A stretch of 64,000 bases of DNA from Primulina eburnea (Eukaryota; Streptophyta; Magnoliopsida; Lamiales; Gesneriaceae): positions 36,001-100,000 of the forward strand of contig NW_027330931.1 in the NCBI RefSeq assembly GCF_022965805.1, in the 5' to 3' direction. A program made the position numbers and the translations under genes. How positions within the stretch are numbered: the stretch's first letter is position 1; each line of letters starts with the position of its first letter. Positions 29,230 to 39,578 of this stretch are shown piece by piece. The notes beneath the pieces were generated by a model. That model was not told the origin of the DNA. It searched no databases and saw nothing but the letters and a program-made list of their open reading frames with translations.

Positions 29230-32200
29230 ATTTTCTCATATGGAATGTGAGGGGGCTTCGGAACTCGGAGTCTCAACAGAGGCTACATGCCCATGTTAAA
29301 GAAAAGAGAGTCAAGATCTTGGCTATTTTGGAACCCATGATTGATCTCGATGTTCGTTTTATGACTCGTCGTTTTGGTTTTTCTCGAGTTATATCGAACT
29401 CCTCGGGTCATATCTGGGTTTTCTTTGCTGAGGATGTGAAGGCTGAGTGTCTCCTTGATCACACTCAATTCCTTCACTTCCGGGTTTCTGCTAGTTTTTT
29501 GCCTACCACCGTCTTTTGTTCATTTGTTTATGCTAAGTGTGACTACATTGAGCGCAGACATCTTTGGACTTCTTTGCTTCAGGTTAAGCCTGATCAGGGT
29601 CCTTGGATTGTCGGTGGCGACTTTAATGTAGTTAGAAATTCGTCAGAGTGTTTGGGTTCTTCTGGTGGGCGGTTGCTTCCCATGGAAGAATTTAATCACT
29701 TTATTTTGGATTCTGGGTTAGTGGACGCTGGTTTTGAGGGGTCTTCGTTCACGTGGACGAACAAGACCGTTTGGAAGCGTCTTGATAGGGTTTTTGTGTC
29801 TGTTGATTGGGGTGATCATTTTCATTCTATTCGTGTGGAGCACCTCATTCGTACAGTCTCTGACCATTGTCCTCTTTTTGTGTCGGTCCCGGTCTTTGCT
29901 AGTGGGCCGAGTTCTTTTCGCTTTCAGAGCATGTGGCTCAGGCACCACGGTTTTTTGCAGACGGTGCGGCTTAATTGGAATTTGCCATGTCATTTGAACG
30001 GCATGCACCGTCTTTTTGTGAAATTGAAGCGCCTCAAGAGCCACCTGAAGTGGTGGAATAAGAGTGTTTTTGGTGATCTTTTTGCCAAACTTGCTGAGGC
30101 GGAGCAGGCTGTCCGGGTTGCTGAAGCAGTTTGCGAGGCTGACCCTTCGGATTTGCATTGGACTAGTTTGTCCAATTGCAATGATGATCTTGCTCGGGTT
30201 ACCGCCATGGAGGCGGATTTTTGGCGGCAAAAAGCCGCTTGTAGGTGGTTAGAGGATGGTGAGAGAAACACCAAACTCTTTCACAATATGGTCAAGAAAA
30301 AACGGGTGGCTAATAAAATTTTTCGTATTTGGGATAATGGCTCTTGCCTTACTTCCCCTGATCTTATCCAGCAGTCTGGAGCCGCCTTTTTTCAAAACCT
30401 GCTTACTGGGGATCCTTTTGTGCTTTCTTGCCCAGATTTTTCTGATTTCCCTTTGGTGATCTCGGATTTGGAGAACGCCAATATTGCTGCCCCCCCTTCT
30501 TTGGAGGAGGTGCGGGCGACTGTTTTCTCCATACATCGTGATAGTGTGGCGGGGCCTGATGGTTTCTCTTCGGCTTTCTTTCAGCGTTGCTGGGAGATTG
30601 TACATCAGGATGTTTTGGATGCGGTTCTTGATTTCTTTCGGGGTAGTCCCATGCCACAGGGGTTTACTGCCACCACGATCACATTGATTCCCAAAGTCAT
30701 GGGTGCTCAAGCTTGGTCGGACTTTCGTCCTATCAGCTTGTGTAATGTGACCAATAAGATCATTTCCAAACTATTATATTCTCGATTGAAGGTGGTGGCG
30801 GAGAGGCTTGTTTCGTGGAATCAGAGTGGCTTTGTTCCAGGGCGGGTGATTTCGGATAATATCCTCCTTGCTCAAGAGCTTACTCATAGTCTTTCTCTCC
30901 CCACCCGTGGTGGCAATGTTATTTTGAAATTGGATATGGCCAAAGCCTATGATAGGGTCCAATGGACTTTTCTGTTGGATGTTTTGAGGCATTATGGCTT
31001 TTCAGAGCAGGTTGTGTCGCTGATATCTGCCTGCATTTCTCATTGCCAATTTTCAGTTAATATCAATGGTTCACTCACTGGATTCTTTGGATCCACTAGG
31101 GGTCTCCGGCAGGGTGACCCTTTGTCCCCTCTACTTTTCATTCTGGGGGCTGAGTACCTTTCGCGCGGGCTTGATCGTCTTTATCGTCAGTATCCTGCGA
31201 TTAGGTACCGATCTGGTTGTGATCTCCCTCTTTCCCACCTGGCTTATGCTGATGATATCATTATTTTTGCCAATGGTGGGACTCGTGAGATGAACAGTCT
31301 CATGGATTTTTTGCATCACTATGAAAACTGCTCGGGGTAGTTGGTGAATGCATTTAAGAGCGTCATTATTTTGCCTCCGAGGTGTTCTGCTCGTACTCGT
31401 TCCCGTCTCCTTCGTATCACTGGGTTTGGGGAGGGTTTTTTTCCTATCAAATACCTCGGAGTTCCTTTGTTTCGTGGGAATAGAGTTTGCTCTCTTTTTG
31501 ATCCCCTTGTGCAGATGGTGAGTAAGAAGTTGGAGGGTTGGGAGCTTAAAACTCTTTCCCCGGGGAGTCGTATGACGCTCCTTAGGAGTGTTCTCCTTTC
31601 GGTTCCCCTTTACATGTTCCAGGTAGTCCAGCCACCTCTGGCAGTTATGGAGAGGCTCGAGAATGTTTTCAATGGTTTCTTGTGGGGGTCCAGACCCTTG
31701 GATAAGAAATGGCATTGGGCGAGATGGTCTCGTGCATGTCTTCCTGTCTCTGAAGGGGGTCTTGGATTTCGCAGGCTCAAAGATATTGTGGAAAGCTTCT
31801 CCATTAAATTATGGTTTCGCTTTCGTCAAGGTTCATCTCTATGGGCCAAATTCATGATGAGAAAATACTGGCAGTTGGGGCATCCAGCTTGTGTTTCATC
31901 TGCTGGGTTCATTTCTCCCACTTGGCGTCGTTTGCTTAAGATTAGGCCTCGTGCTGAATCTGGAATTCGATGGAGAGTTGGGATGGGAGATGTTAATTTT
32001 TGGGATGATATCTGGTGTGGGGATGTTCCATTATCTAGTCAGTTACCGGTTCGGGGGGATCGAGGTGTCCGTGTTTCTCACTTTATTTCAGATGGGGTTT
32101 GGGATTTTGATTTCCTCTGTTCAGTTGTTCCTCCCTCTGTTGCTAAGACTATTGCTCTGATCCCTATTGCATTGGGTGAGCCCGATTTGGCCATTTGGGT

Positions 32201-33323
32201 GCATAGTTCTGACGGTGTTTTTTCGATAAAATCCGAATGGGAGTTTGTCCGCCTGAGAGACCAAGTTTCTGATATATTCACTCCTTGCTGGGGCAGTTGG
32301 CTGAGGCCTACTATGTCTTTCTTCCTATGGAGGTTTTGGCATCAATGGCTTCCAGTTGACGATGTTCTCCAGCGTCGTGGTTTCGAGTTGGCGTCTAAAT
32401 GTCAGTGCTGTGAGATGCCTGAGACATTCACGCACATTTTCATTGACAGCCCTATTGCCAGATCTGTATGGCATTTTTTTGGGGCTGTTTTTCATGTCCG
32501 TATTCCCCTTACTAGTGATTTCAGACTCTTCCTCAGTGCTTGGAAGAGGCATCCGGGGTGGACACCTAGAGGCCACGTGAAGGAGTTTTTGCCTTTCATT
32601 GTTTTATGGTTTCTCTGGACAGCTAGGAATGATGCGAAACACCGTCATTTGCACATTTCTGGGGAGACTGTTAAGTCTCAGATTTGGTCCTATTTGCGTC
32701 TCGCTCACGCTGCGTCTACTGTTAAGCCCATGCACTGGCGTGGTGTTTTACATGCTGCGAGGTCGCTGGGGTTTTTTGTTGATACGCGCAGGGTTCATAA
32801 AATGGCGATTGTCCGTTGGTTGAGACCGCCGGTTGGGTGCTTCAAACTGAATGTGGATGGGAGTTCGAGAGGTAGTCCTGGAGCTTCTACTATTGGTGGT
32901 GTTGTTCGTGACTCCTCTGGTCAGGTGCTGGTTTCTTTCAGCGAGTTCATTGGAGTTGGGACCAATATCCGGGCAGAACTTTGGGCTATTTGGAGGGGTC
33001 TTCTCATTTCTTCTAATCTTCATTTTTTCCCTCTTTGGATTGAGACTGACTCTCGTATATCTCTTCTTATACTTCGCTCCCGCCGGTGTACTTGGGGTCT
33101 TGAGCATATTGTTACACGGATTCGTTTGCTGATGAGGGGGCGTTCAGTTCATCTATCGCATATTTACCGGGAAGGGAATTCGGTGGCGGATGCCTTGGCG
33201 GCGAGGGCTCATTTACTCAGGAATTATACCTTAGAGTTAGGTCCTTCACTACCTAGAGATATCTCCATCCTTGCCCGTTCGGATCGTTCCGGGCTCCCTT
33301 ACCTTAGATATAGATACTCTTAG
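29226..33323 (+). pseudogene. ORF2 of E5, single CAG-to-TAG stop
   Basis: 1366 codons in one frame, broken only by TAG at 31338-31340, where E3 and the others read CAG (Gln) in NCSGQ, shortly after the RT catalytic YADD. The upstream 704 aa contain endonuclease and most of the RT; the downstream 660 aa contain the RT thumb, zf-RVT and RNase H. C to T is the change expected from deamination of methylated cytosine. All catalytic motifs are otherwise intact, so the element died recently. Confidence 0.93.
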
Positions 33324-34324
33324 CCATTTGTGCCCTTTCCTCCTTTTGGATCTCTTTCTGTATCACATATGTTGGGTATTATATATATATATATATATAT
33401 GTATGTATTTTTATTGCAGGTATATTGCTCTGGGAATTTGTTTGTCATTCTCATTTTCTCTGTGCTAGTGGGTCCATACACTGGCACAGGATGTGTTTGT
33501 CCTGGTTATTGTTCTTGCTGGATGTTTTCCACTTTCATATGGTCCGTGCAAGTGGGTACAGACACTTGCTCATGACGTGTTTGTTCTTGTTTGTTCGGAG
33601 TGGGTTTCTGCACTGTTTCTGGTGGTGCTTTCCTTTGGCCCACTCATGGTCCCTGGCGGGCGTTTACTGCTGGTTCTCCTTGCTCGCCGTATCAGCTATA
33701 GTAGAGGTTTTTGCTGGATGTCATGGTGGATTCACAGGGTTCTTTCAGGATGATCCTCTGTTTCTTGCCATGTTCGTCAGACTTCTACTTCATGGGATTG
33801 TGCTTTATGTTCTTTTGCTTCAGATGTTGGATATCTTTTGTTCTGGCGGGATTGCGATCTATATTTTGCTCTGGGATCGCCATCGTATAGTGACTTCCTG
33901 GCCAGGCATTCTTTTGACTGGAGGGTTCGGTACAGTTGTCAGCTACCAGATTATATTCATTATGACAGATAGCATTCTCCAGGGTGATAGCTCAGGGATG
34001 AGAGCTTTTGCATTGACTATGCGTTCATCTCGCCGCTATCATTTGGTCTTCCTCAGCATGTTGTTATTAGTGCTGCTTGTATTTGTTTTGTTTCTGGCGT
34101 TTTTTCAGTAGCATTCTAGGGTTAGTTTTGTTTCTGTATTTACTCCCCTAGGTGCTTTGTTTTTTTTCGTTTCTACTGCTTTAGCCTTTTTGAGGAGGTT
34201 TTGGTTTTATCCACCTCCTCTTTTAGGTTTTTATTCTGTCTTCTGTATTTTGTTACTGTCTATTTTGTGGATATCTACAGGTAGGGGTCTGCCTAACCCC
34301 CCCGCTTCCGGCGGTGTTTTCCGG
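33324..34324 (+). other. 3' UTR of E5 with (TA)n and hairpins
   Basis: TA run 33380-33400 and TTATTGCAG (AG 33418-33419). Hairpin A is GGCGGGC/GCTCGCC (33655-33661, 33682-33688) with a G-U pair, the intermediate between the E0 and E4 versions. Inverted CTAGGG/CCCTAG at about 34117-34151. Hairpin B arms 34192-34198 and 34214-34220. Terminal hairpins before the poly(A). A 228-codon hydrophobic frame (33425-34111) is open. Confidence 0.8.
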
Positions 34325-34344
34325 AAAAAAAAAAAAAAAAAAAA

Positions 34345-34586
34345 CCCTAAACCCTAAACCCTTAACCCTAAACCCTAATAAACCCTAAACCCTAAACCCG
34401 AAACCCGAAACCCTAAACCCTAAACCCTAAACCCGAAACCCTAAACCCTAAACCCTAAACCCGAAACCCCAAACCCTAAACCCGAAACCCGAAACCCCAA
34501 ACCCGAAACCCTAAACCCTAACCCAAACCCCGAACCCTCGAACCCCAAACCCCAAACCCTAAACCCGAAACCCTAAACCCTAAACC
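34345..34586 (+). repeat. Longest telomeric array in the window (242 bp), CCCTAAA/CCCGAAA
   Basis: About 34 units of CCCTAAA mixed with CCCGAAA, CCCCAAA and single-base variants, in short alternating blocks. It ends inside the 5'-truncated element E6 at TAAACC/TGGG, with a one-base overlap possible at the joint. Confidence 0.95.
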
Positions 34587-36005
34587 TGGGTTCATTTCTC
34601 CCACTTGGCGTCGTTTGCTTAAGATTAGGCCTCGTGCTGAATCTGGCTTTCGATGGAGACTTGGGATGGGAGATGTTAATTTTTGGGATGACATCTGGTG
34701 TGGTGATGTTCCCTTGTCTAGTCAGGTTTTGGTTAGGGGGGATCGAGGTGTCTGTGTTTCTCACTTTCTTTCAGATGGGGCTTGGGATTTTGACCTCCTC
34801 TGCTCAATTGTCCCTCCCTCTGTTGCTGAGACTATCACTCTGATCCCTATTGCATCGGGGGAACCGATTTGGCTATTTGGGTGCATAGTTCTGACGGTGT
34901 TTTTTCGCTGAAATCCGCATGGGAGCTTGTCCGCTTGAGAGACCAAGTTTCTGATATCTTCACTCCTTGCTGGGGCAGTTGGCTAAGGCCTACTATGTCT
35001 TTCTTCCTATGGAGGTTTTGGCATCAATGGCTTCCAGTTGACGATGTGCTCCAGCGTCGTGGCTTCGAGCTGGCGTCTAAATGTCAGTGCTGTGCGATGC
35101 CTGAGACATTCACGCATATTTTCATTGATAGCCCTCTTGCCAGGTCTGTATGGCATTACTTTGGGGCTGTTTTTCATGTCCGTATTCCCATTACTAGTGA
35201 TTTCAGACTCTTCCTCAGTGCTTGGAAGAGGCATCCGGGGTGGACATCTAGAGGCCACGTGAAGGAGTTTTTGCCTTTCATTGTGTTATGGTTTCTCTGG
35301 ACAGCTAGGAATGATGCGAAACACCGTCATTTGCACATTTCTGGGGAGACTGTTAAGTCTCAGATTTTGTCCTATTTACGTCTCGCTCACGCTGCGTCTA
35401 CTGTTAAGCCCATGCACTGGCGTGGTGTTTTGCATGCTGCGAGGACGCTGGGGTTTTTTGTTGATATGCGCAGGGTTCATAAAATGGCGATTGTCCGTTG
35501 GTTGAGACCGCCGGTTGGGTGCTTCAAACTGAATGTGGATGGGAGTTCGAGAGGTAGTCCTGGAGCTTCTACTGTGGGTGGTGTTGTTCGTGACTCCTCT
35601 GGTCAGGTGCTGGTTTCTTTCAGTGAGTTCATTGGAGTTGGGACCAATATCCGGGCAGAACTTTGGGCTATTTGGAGGGGTCTTCTCATTTCTTCTGATC
35701 TTCATTTCTTCCCTCTTTGGATTGAGACTGACTCTCGTATATCTCTTCTTATACTTAGCTCCCGCCGGTGTACTTGGGGTCTTGAGCATATTGTTACACG
35801 GATTCTTTTGCTGATGAGGGGGCGTTCAGTTCATTTATCGCATATTTACCGGGAAGGGAATTCGGTGGCTGATGCCTTGGCGGCGAGGGCTCATTTGCTC
35901 ATGAATTATACCTTAGAGTTAGGTCCTTCACTACCTAGAGATATCTCCATCCTTGCCCGTTCGGATCGTTCAGGGCTCCCTTACCTCAGATATAGATACT
36001 ATTAG
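34587..36005 (+). pseudogene. ORF2 remnant of E6 (zf-RVT and RNase H part)
   Basis: The ORF2 frame is entered at 34588. It corresponds to the last 470 or so residues. One base is missing near 34862 (GGGGGAACCGATT against GGGTGAGCCCGATT), after which the frame from about 34869 is open for 378 codons to the normal stop. The zf-RVT motif (WLRPTMSFFLWRFWHQWLP, CQCC) and RNase H motifs (LNVDGSSRGS, RAELWAIWRG, ETDS, VADALA) are intact. No endonuclease or RT. Confidence 0.92.
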
Positions 36006-36058
36006 CCATTTTTGCCCTTTCCTTTTTTTTTGGATCTCTTTCTGTATCATATCTGTTT

Positions 36059-36122
<64 letters not shown>

Positions 36123-36906
36123 CTCTTGGAGTTTGTTTCTCATTTTCATTTGCTCTGTGCTAGTGGTCCCAGACACTGGCACATGATGTGTTTGTACTGG
36201 TTGGTTCCGGGTGGGCTACAACACTCTTTCTGTTGGTGCTCATCTATGATTTATTCCTGGTTCTTGGCGGGCGTTTACTGCAGGGTTCTCCTTGCCCGCT
36301 GCTTTTTCGTTCTTGCATAGATGTTTGCTGGAGGTTGTGGTGGTTCAGGGGTTCTTTCTGGATGACCCTCTGCATTGTTGCGACTTTAGTCAGACTTATA
36401 TTTCATGGGCTTTATCACTTTATTCGCTTGCTTCAGATGCTGGAACTTCTTTGTTCTGGCTGGATTGCGGTCTACTTTTTGGTCTTAGATCGCCATTGTA
36501 CAGTGACTTCTAGGTCTGGCCTTCTTTTGACTGGTGGGCTTCATACCGTTATCAGATTCGATCTACCAGGATGATAGCTTCCGGATGAGAGTTTCTGCTT
36601 GGTTTCTGTTTTCATCTCGCAGCTATCATTTTGTCTTCATCAGTATGTGGTCTTTAACGCTGCTTGTATTTGTTTAGTTTGGCGCTCTTTAGTAGTATTC
36701 TAGGGTTAGTTTTGCGCTTGTCTTTACTTCCCTAGTTTGCTTTGTTGTTCTAGTTTCTACTGCTTTAGCCTTTTTGAGGAGGTTTTGGTTTTTCCCACCT
36801 CTTCTTTTAGGTTTTTATTGTCTTCTGTATTTTGTTACTGTTCATTTTGTGGATATATACAGGTAGGGGTCTGCCTAACCCCCCCGCTTCCGGCGGTGTT
36901 TTCCGG
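36006..36906 (+). other. 3' UTR of E6 with a 61-bp (AT)n run
   Basis: The AT run at 36061-36121 is the longest of all copies. It has replaced the pyrimidine tract and AG that follow it elsewhere. Hairpin A arms are 36266-36272 and 36294-36300 (one G-U). Inverted CTAGGG/CCCTAG (about 36700-36735), hairpin B (36776-36782, 36798-36804) and the terminal hairpins are kept. Confidence 0.8.
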
Positions 36907-36925
36907 AAAAAAAAAAAAAAAAAAA

Positions 36926-37012
36926 CCCTAAACCCTAAACCCTAAACCCCAAACCCTAAACCCTAACCCCTAAACCCCAAACCCCAAACCCTAAACCCTA
37001 AACCCTAAACCC
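36926..37012 (+). repeat. Telomeric spacer
   Basis: About 87 bp of CCCTAAA with CCCCAAA and CCCCTAAA variants between E6 and E7. Confidence 0.93.
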
Positions 37013-37106
37013 TTTGCCCCCAAAAAAATTTTCTCTGAAAATACACACACTAAAAGGTGCGAAAACACACACTAATTTCGACACTATTCACGCCCTACCA
37101 CCCGTC

Positions 37107-39578
37107 ATGCCGCCGCCGCCGGATCTCGGCCGGCCACCCACACCATCTGAACCGCCGTCCTCCGGCGACCCTACCTGCAAAATTTCAGAACATTTGGAGT
37201 CCGGAAACACCTTCAATTTCACGTCTGAAAATACGCCATTTCCGTCCATCACTTCGCCGGCGACGTGTACCGCTCCTACCGGCGCCGGCCATACATCATT
37301 GGAATCATCTCTCTTAGACGGTTCGATTGGTCCAAGCCCCACTCTCAACACGTCTGTCAATCAACCGGAATCCGCGTTCAAAGTGACCCCGTCACTGTTC
37401 ATCACCTCGCCGGACGTTCTTTCCTCGATTCCGGCCGCTTCCGATCACCTCTGTGAAAATGGGCACCCGATCTGGAATGCCCACTCCATGACGAAGACAA
37501 TGCAACCGGAATCAGCCCCAACGGTTTTCTCCTCCGGTGGCAATTTCAGATCTACGTCGGGAGCTACTGTTTCGCCGATTTCGTCTCCTTCTTTTTCGAA
37601 TTCCGACGCCGTCCCGGCGATAAATTTCAATTCAACTTCCAGAACCCTTCGTCCAGTCATGGGTAAGAGCCCTGTATCTTCAATTTCGGAAAAATCGATC
37701 GTGTCCGGAAACGCCCAAATCTCGATTTCAAACCAATTTCCGGGCACTGTTTCCTCCGGTTTACCCCTGTTGCCGCCCGGTTCTGCTCCGGTTGGTCCCG
37801 GTTCCCTGCTCCTCTCGCCGGCGCCGTTCCACGGTGGTTCTTCGACCGGAAAGTCAACGGTCAACAGTCAACGGTCAACGATCAATGGTCAATGGTCAAC
37901 GGTCAACAGTAAAAAGTCAACCCCGATATCGCGGAATTTCGCTTCGGTTAATCCAGGTACTTCTTCGGGTTTTTCTGGCCCATCTGCTACTGTTACACCA
38001 CCACTGACATTTCGTGAAGTATTGGCCCCGTCGTCCTCTCGGACGACCAAGAACAGTTTCGAAGATGTTCTTAGGTCGATGGATGAAATGCCTGCGCCGT
38101 CCTTTAAGGACGGTAAGCCGGGTATTCATTTCTCGGATGAGACCATCTCATCTTTATCTGCTCCGTTCAAGTTTGCTTTGGTCGGTAAGATTTCTGGCAA
38201 CCGGTCGATTGTGCCCAATCATGCTATATCTGCAGCTTTTGCTAATTTCGGGTTTGTGCGACCGTATAATTTGAAATTCTTGCCACGGGGATTTCTTGTG
38301 ATTGTTCTCTCTTGTGAGGAGGACTATGGCCGTCTCTGGACCAGGGGCAGTTTGTTTATCGGTCCACTTGGTATCAGACTCTCCAAGTGGACCCCGGAGT
38401 TCAATTTCCAGGCGGAGTCTCCACTTGCTCCGGTTTGGGTCCGACTCCTGGAGTTACCACTCCATCTTTATGACAAGAAGAGCTTTTGTGCTCTTGCGAA
38501 GCTGTTGGGCACTCCCATTAAGATTGATGATCACACAGCAGATGGTACTCGAGGGGCCTTTGCTCGCATTTGTGTTGAGCTCAATGTCTTGGAGCCCCCT
38601 GTCCAGTCCATCTGGGTGTCCTGGGGCGATCACGTTCAGGAGATCGAGGTAGTCTATGAGAAGATCCCAGCCTATTGTACTGATTGCAAAATGCTGGGGC
38701 ATGCGACCACTGTTTGTTATTCGCATGGGAAGAATCCTCGTCCAGTCCGGACCAGGCCTGCTGGTCCTGTTCCCCCGATTCAAGAGGAGACTGTGGGCAA
38801 GACACACCAGGAGGGTGTGGCCTCTGAGGTTGTTCAGGGTCCTCAGGATCCGAATCCTGAGCAGTTTGTAGGACCTAGGCGTAGGAGGAGGAGGCGGACT
38901 GCTCCTCGTGCTCCTCCTGTGAGAGCTCATCCTGCTGGGCCTGTTGCCCCGGTGGGCACCTCGAACGCTTTTGATGTCCTGTCCCCTTGGCAGGCGGAGG
39001 CGGAGCGAGGTAGTGATTCTATGGTAGTTGGAGACATTACTGATGCTGTTTTTCCTTTGGGGGATGTGGGAGCTGGTTTGTCTGGTGATGCTCCCTTGGA
39101 GCAAAATTCTCCTGTTGGTGTTGATTTTGTTCGTTCGGGTACTTCCCCCATTGAGATGCTCCCTTCAGGCATGGTTGGTGTGTCTGATCAGTCTCGTGAT
39201 CAGGTCTTTGAGGATGAGGAGTCTATTCCTTTTCAGGATTGTACGGATGAGCTGGGCTCTCCGAAAGTTGGGGTGGCTCCTTTGTTTGATGATTCCGTTC
39301 TGTGTTTGGAGAATCATAGTAGCCATTCGATTCCTTCCCTCCCTGCTTCTCCGGAGGTTTCCTCCATGGTGGAGGAACTGTTTGCTACACAGGGGCCCCC
39401 TGTTTCTGAATTCGTTGCCAGACAGGTGTCTGAGGAGGACCCCAGCACAGGGTTTGATAGACACTCTGCGTCTGGTGTCCCAGAAATTAGTATGTCTGAG
39501 GTGAAGAAGAGGAAGGTGGACGAGTTTGAGGATTCGTCCAAGAGGCGACAGGGTGATCCTGATGTCCCCTCTTTATGA
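37107..39578 (+). CDS. ORF1 (gag-like) RNA-binding protein of E7
   Basis: Intact, 823 aa, from ATG 37107. The frame is open upstream to the element's 5' end but without an ATG. N-terminal Ser/Pro/Thr-rich region; a GTCAAC-based repeat run (37854-37922) like that of E1; DUF4283-like domain from about residue 355 (KFALVGKISGN, RLSKWTPEFNFQ); zinc knuckle C524, C527, H532, C537; Arg-rich patch (GPRRRRRRR); acidic stretch; basic C-terminus (KKRKVDEFEDSSKRRQ), which resembles a nuclear localisation signal. One of only two complete ORF1s in autonomous copies here, with E2. It could package RNA for elements whose ORF1 is broken. Ends in the ATGA overlap with ORF2 (39575-39578). Confidence 0.93.
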   Translation: MPPPPDLGRPPTPSEPPSSGDPTCKISEHLESGNTFNFTSENTPFPSITSPATCTAPTGAGHTSLESSLLDGSIGPSPTLNTSVNQPESAFKVTPSLFITSPDVLSSIPAASDHLCENGHPIWNAHSMTKTMQPESAPTVFSSGGNFRSTSGATVSPISSPSFSNSDAVPAINFNSTSRTLRPVMGKSPVSSISEKSIVSGNAQISISNQFPGTVSSGLPLLPPGSAPVGPGSLLLSPAPFHGGSSTGKSTVNSQRSTINGQWSTVNSKKSTPISRNFASVNPGTSSGFSGPSATVTPPLTFREVLAPSSSRTTKNSFEDVLRSMDEMPAPSFKDGKPGIHFSDETISSLSAPFKFALVGKISGNRSIVPNHAISAAFANFGFVRPYNLKFLPRGFLVIVLSCEEDYGRLWTRGSLFIGPLGIRLSKWTPEFNFQAESPLAPVWVRLLELPLHLYDKKSFCALAKLLGTPIKIDDHTADGTRGAFARICVELNVLEPPVQSIWVSWGDHVQEIEVVYEKIPAYCTDCKMLGHATTVCYSHGKNPRPVRTRPAGPVPPIQEETVGKTHQEGVASEVVQGPQDPNPEQFVGPRRRRRRRTAPRAPPVRAHPAGPVAPVGTSNAFDVLSPWQAEAERGSDSMVVGDITDAVFPLGDVGAGLSGDAPLEQNSPVGVDFVRSGTSPIEMLPSGMVGVSDQSRDQVFEDEESIPFQDCTDELGSPKVGVAPLFDDSVLCLENHSSHSIPSLPASPEVSSMVEELFATQGPPVSEFVARQVSEEDPSTGFDRHSASGVPEISMSEVKKRKVDEFEDSSKRRQGDPDVPSL

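Larger units (their letters stand above)
26776..34344 (+). mobile_element. E5: full-length L1-type LINE, only one stop in each ORF
   Basis: A 7.57-kb copy, the least damaged autonomous element: one nonsense codon in ORF1 (27250) and one in ORF2 (31338), no frameshift. Poly(A) is 34325-34344 (20 nt). Very similar to E3 and to the truncated E6. Confidence 0.93.
34587..36925 (+). mobile_element. E6: 5'-truncated L1-type LINE (C-terminal ORF2 and 3' UTR only)
   Basis: Begins directly after telomere repeat at the position that corresponds to about 31904 of E5, so the 5' two-thirds are missing. It keeps the end of ORF2, a complete 3' UTR and a 19-nt poly(A) (36907-36925). 5' truncation with an intact 3' end is the signature of incomplete reverse transcription from the poly(A) end, here straight onto telomere repeat. 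Confidence 0.93.

Noticed and set aside
36061..36121. (AT)30 run as a separate element or origin
   Set aside because: It is an expanded form of the TA run found at the same place in the other 3' UTRs.
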